Source: Lunularia cruciata (lineage: Eukaryota; Streptophyta; Marchantiopsida; Lunulariales; Lunulariaceae). Taken from it: a DNA stretch of 64,000 nucleotides. The stretch spans positions 47,308,501 to 47,372,500 of the forward strand of contig OX419761.1 in assembly GCA_948567375.1 (NCBI GenBank), read 5' to 3'. Position numbers and translations under genes: made by a program. Of this stretch, positions 62,756 through 64,000 are shown in pieces; position 1 is the stretch's first letter, and each line of letters opens with the position of its first letter. The notes below the pieces were generated by a model, which worked only from the letters and a program-made list of their open reading frames with translations, did not search any database and had not been told where the DNA came from.

Positions 62756-64000
62756 GCTAGAGAAGGACACTCATGGCAGAGAGAGGTTATAGCTAGGTTT
62801 TGTTGGTTCCAAGCGGAGGATTGGGTGGCCTTACATGAGGATTCTGTTAGGGTTGCATGTTTTAGGACATAGGTCTTGCCACATGATACTACATTGTCCA
62901 CTTGATTACAACAATGTAGGAAATTGAGTCAAGCAAGAGAGTTTAATAGAGCACCACGAGCACTACACCCTTTGTCTATGGCTAGTCCTATTGATAAAAC
63001 TATCTCTTCCCTATGCTCACTACATCTTATGGCAAGAGAGGGATTATCATTGGAGGTCTTAGATTATCAACTTGAGCAGCCTTTATGTCTTGATAGGTCA
63101 CTTTTTGCACAGGCATTGTGCATTGCCCCTTGCTTTTCCTTGAGAGGCTTGTTAGGGATGGTATATGAGCATCTTAGAGATTGCTTTCAGGTAAATGATC
63201 CTTCTAGTGGTTTTACCAAGTTGTTTTAGGTGGTTGTAGCAATAGCGAGGCATTCTTATGTGTGTTAGTTGGGTGTTAGGTGCTAGTCAACTTCTTGTGA
63301 TGGAGAAGGATACAAGAGGCATTAGATTGATTGCTATTGGAGAGATCTTTTTACAATTGGTTAGTTGCACCATTGTCCTTCAGCATTTTTCCCACTTTTG
63401 ATAGCACCTCAATCCACATCAATTTGGGGTAGCTACACTTGGAGGATGTAAGGCTATTTCTCTAAGCATTAGGGCACTCTTAGATATCCATCTAGAGTGG
63501 TTCATCCTACATGTGGATGTTGAGAATGCTTTTAATAGCATCTCACAAACATCTATCTTTAGAGAGCTTAGGGAGGCTGGTGGATCCTTGGTAAGTCTTA
63601 TTCCCTTTGTGAAGTCTCTCTATGGCTCTTCTATTTCCCTTTACTACCAGCACGGTAGTTCATAGGAATGAGTCATTGTCTTTGAGTTAGTTGTTAGTAC
63701 AAATTAAGGAGATCCTTTAGGAGGACTCTTATTTGCCATGGCTCACTTTAGAGCTCTCTTATCTACTACTTTGGCCATGCCAGGTTGTGTATTTCCCTCC
63801 TTGTCAAATGATACACACATCATGTGCACTACAGATCAGATCTTTGACCACTTGACTACCAAGTTACATTTAGTAGGCTTGAGAGTCAAGGTGTCAAAGT
63901 GTAAGGCATGGTCCCTTTAGTTATCCCTCTACACCTTGAGCTTCCAGAGTTATGTATCACATCTACAAATGGATTAGGTGTTCTTGGAGTGCCAATAGGA
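62756..64000 (+). pseudogene. Non-LTR-like reverse transcriptase remnant G2, runs off the window
   Basis: In order: EDWVALHEDSVRVA (about 62820), REFNRAPRALHPLSMASPID, LDRSLFAQAL and GMVYEHLRDCFQVNDPSSGF (62930-63226), then QFGVATLGGCKAI, LHVDVENAFNSIS (palm A, about 63520), PFVKSLYGSS, GDPLGGLLFAMAHFRAL (palm B, about 63705-63750), FPSLSNDTHIM (palm C, one Asp replaced by Asn) and VKVSKCKAWSL. Stops and shifts throughout. The fixed block order and palm motifs identify an RT of non-LTR style; I cannot assign a clade. Confidence 0.75.

Overview
The window is intergenic DNA from a plant-type (streptophyte) nuclear genome, made almost entirely of nested, decayed retrotransposons. The evidence is the mix of Ty3/gypsy elements of the Athila/Tat type, a Ty1/copia element, non-LTR-like reverse transcriptases, solo LTRs and heavy stop-codon decay. 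I see no intact host gene, rRNA gene, CRISPR array or bacterial-type operon. The species cannot be named from the sequence; a seedless plant or other streptophyte is only a guess from the style of the reverse transcriptases.

Layout. 1-11723: element B, an Athila/Tat-like Ty3 element. Its 5' LTR is cut by the window edge, and its 3' LTR (7957-11723) is unusually long (3.77 kb) and carries a degenerate coding region in U3. B sits in the leader of element C2. 12350-21721: element C1 (minus strand, 9.37 kb), inserted into C2 with a TTAT target duplication. 21722-28800: the rest of C2 (plus strand). 28801-33159 and 45385 to about 45500: a Ty1/copia element E (minus), hit by a solo LTR of family F (30888-31576), by C2 and by C3. 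33160-45384: C3, an older minus-strand C element with AAGT target duplication, itself hit by a solo B LTR (34218-36110) and a solo LTR of an unknown family H (38921-39658). About 46.9-49.2 kb and 62.76-64.0 kb: two copies of a non-LTR-like reverse transcriptase. 49211-49425: four tandem 60-bp units made of heat-shock-element-like palindromes, followed by a TATA box. 52311-60127: element F, an LTR retrotransposon with 690/692-bp LTRs, long gag and pol frames and an extra zinc-knuckle ORF upstream of gag.

The most interesting system is family C. Its polyprotein order is gag, aspartic protease, a C5-cytosine DNA methyltransferase with motifs I to X in order, reverse transcriptase, RNase H, DDE integrase and a C-terminal PHD finger. 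Its termini are not ordinary LTRs. All three copies end as A1-internal-B1-A2-B2, a split-direct-repeat layout otherwise known from tyrosine-recombinase elements, yet the element encodes a DDE integrase and two copies have 4-bp target duplications exactly at the A1 and B2 ends. A methyltransferase (writer) and a PHD finger (chromatin reader) in one retrotransposon suggest control of its own chromatin state or choice of target. All copies here are broken.
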